DNA of 5,615 bases, taken from NCBI GenBank assembly GCA_024696725.1, contig JAILGO010000009.1:1-5615 (forward strand), written 5' to 3'. Position 1 is the stretch's first letter. The number at the start of each line of letters is the position of its first letter. Under the pieces are notes generated by a model that worked only from the letters and a program-made list of their open reading frames with translations, searched no databases and was not told where the DNA came from. The position numbers and the translations under genes were made by a program. The DNA is from Eubacterium sp. GTDB taxonomy: Bacteria > Bacillota > Clostridia > Oscillospirales > Acutalibacteraceae. Shown in pieces: positions 5,330-5,615 of the stretch.

Positions 5330-5615
5330 TTAGTTAAGCTCAAGATTCTGAATCTCTCTGTACCAGTTGTAGTAAGTCGTGATATCGGGAGTAACAGTCT
5401 TGATATTAACTCTCTCAGTTGAGAAGATAATAGCGTTCTGTCTCTGATATACGGGAACCTCTACAGCCCAGTCAACTATGATGTCAAGACAGCTCTTATA
5501 CATCTGCTTTCTGTAAGACTGATCCATTGACTTTCTTGCGTCAAGGATGAGCTTATCAAGCTCTGGGTCAGCGATGTCATACATATAGTTTGAACCGCCT
5601 GGTTCGTTCTTTGTG
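5330..5615 (-). CDS. oppA: Peptide-binding protein OppA-like (solute-binding family 5), C-terminal part, cut by window edge
   Basis: The last 94 residues of an extracytoplasmic peptide-binding protein of the SBP_bac_5 family; the frame is open to the right edge, so the gene starts outside the window and the internal Met codon at 5584 is not the start. The visible part reads GGSNYMYDIADPELDKLI early on, fitting the family pattern in which a N-Y-x-x-PE/DPELD stretch is followed by a helix. It then has DWAVEVPVYQRQ, a family-typical segment lining the end of the fold, followed by an STERVN stretch, and it finishes near YYNWYREIQNLELN with TAA. As the binding protein of this importer it delivers peptides to OppB/OppC. 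Its signal peptide and lipobox would be at the missing N-terminus. It is probably the first gene of the operon, but that cannot be seen. No internal disruption is visible. Confidence 0.92.
   Translation of the reverse strand, partial: TKNEPGGSNYMYDIADPELDKLILDARKSMDQSYRKQMYKSCLDIIVDWAVEVPVYQRQNAIIFSTERVNIKTVTPDITTYYNWYREIQNLELN

Noticed and set aside
5313..5330. Palindrome around CTTTTAAAAG just after the oppA stop
   Set aside because: Short, AT-rich and without a loop; expected by chance in such sequence.

Overview
The window holds the 3' part of an oligopeptide/dipeptide ABC importer operon read entirely on the minus strand, so in transcription order it runs from right to left: the 3' end of a peptide-binding protein gene (oppA-like, cut by the right edge), then oppB-, oppC-, oppD- and oppF-like genes, then a small acidic membrane-protein gene, closed by a strong intrinsic terminator at 60..86. 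Protein style (Clostridia-type OppABCDF order, AGGAGG ribosome sites, low-to-middling G+C by eye, many Lys/Ile/Asn residues) points to an anaerobic Firmicute of class Clostridia, perhaps Oscillospiraceae/Ruminococcus-like. This is an inference from composition and family resemblance, not a species identification.

Layout: 1..59 is AT-rich spacer with a possible promoter for a gene further left; 60..86 is the terminator; 90..374 encodes a 94-residue single-pass membrane protein; 376..1419 encodes OppF; 1412..2572 OppD; 2586..4133 OppC; 4149..5135 OppB; 5136..5329 is a 194-base spacer with strong inverted repeats; 5330..5615 is the C-terminal end of the OppA-like binding protein. From oppB to the small gene the spacings are very tight (15, 13, -8 and 1 bases), with ribosome sites lying in or on the end of the preceding gene. 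This indicates one transcript with likely translational coupling.

Working together: the lipid-anchored or secreted binding protein captures peptides, OppB and OppC form the membrane channel, and OppD/OppF hydrolyse ATP. Both ATPases keep every catalytic motif and the C-terminal cysteine cluster of the family. The transporter core is ordinary. The parts that go beyond a standard Opp system are: a roughly 220-residue extracytoplasmic insertion in OppC built of about 2.5 diverged tandem repeats of about 59 residues; a 50-residue very basic N-terminal extension on OppD; the uncharacterised 94-residue membrane protein at the operon end; and a set of mutually exclusive RNA pairings between oppA and oppB. 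I found no mobile element, CRISPR array, tRNA or rRNA.
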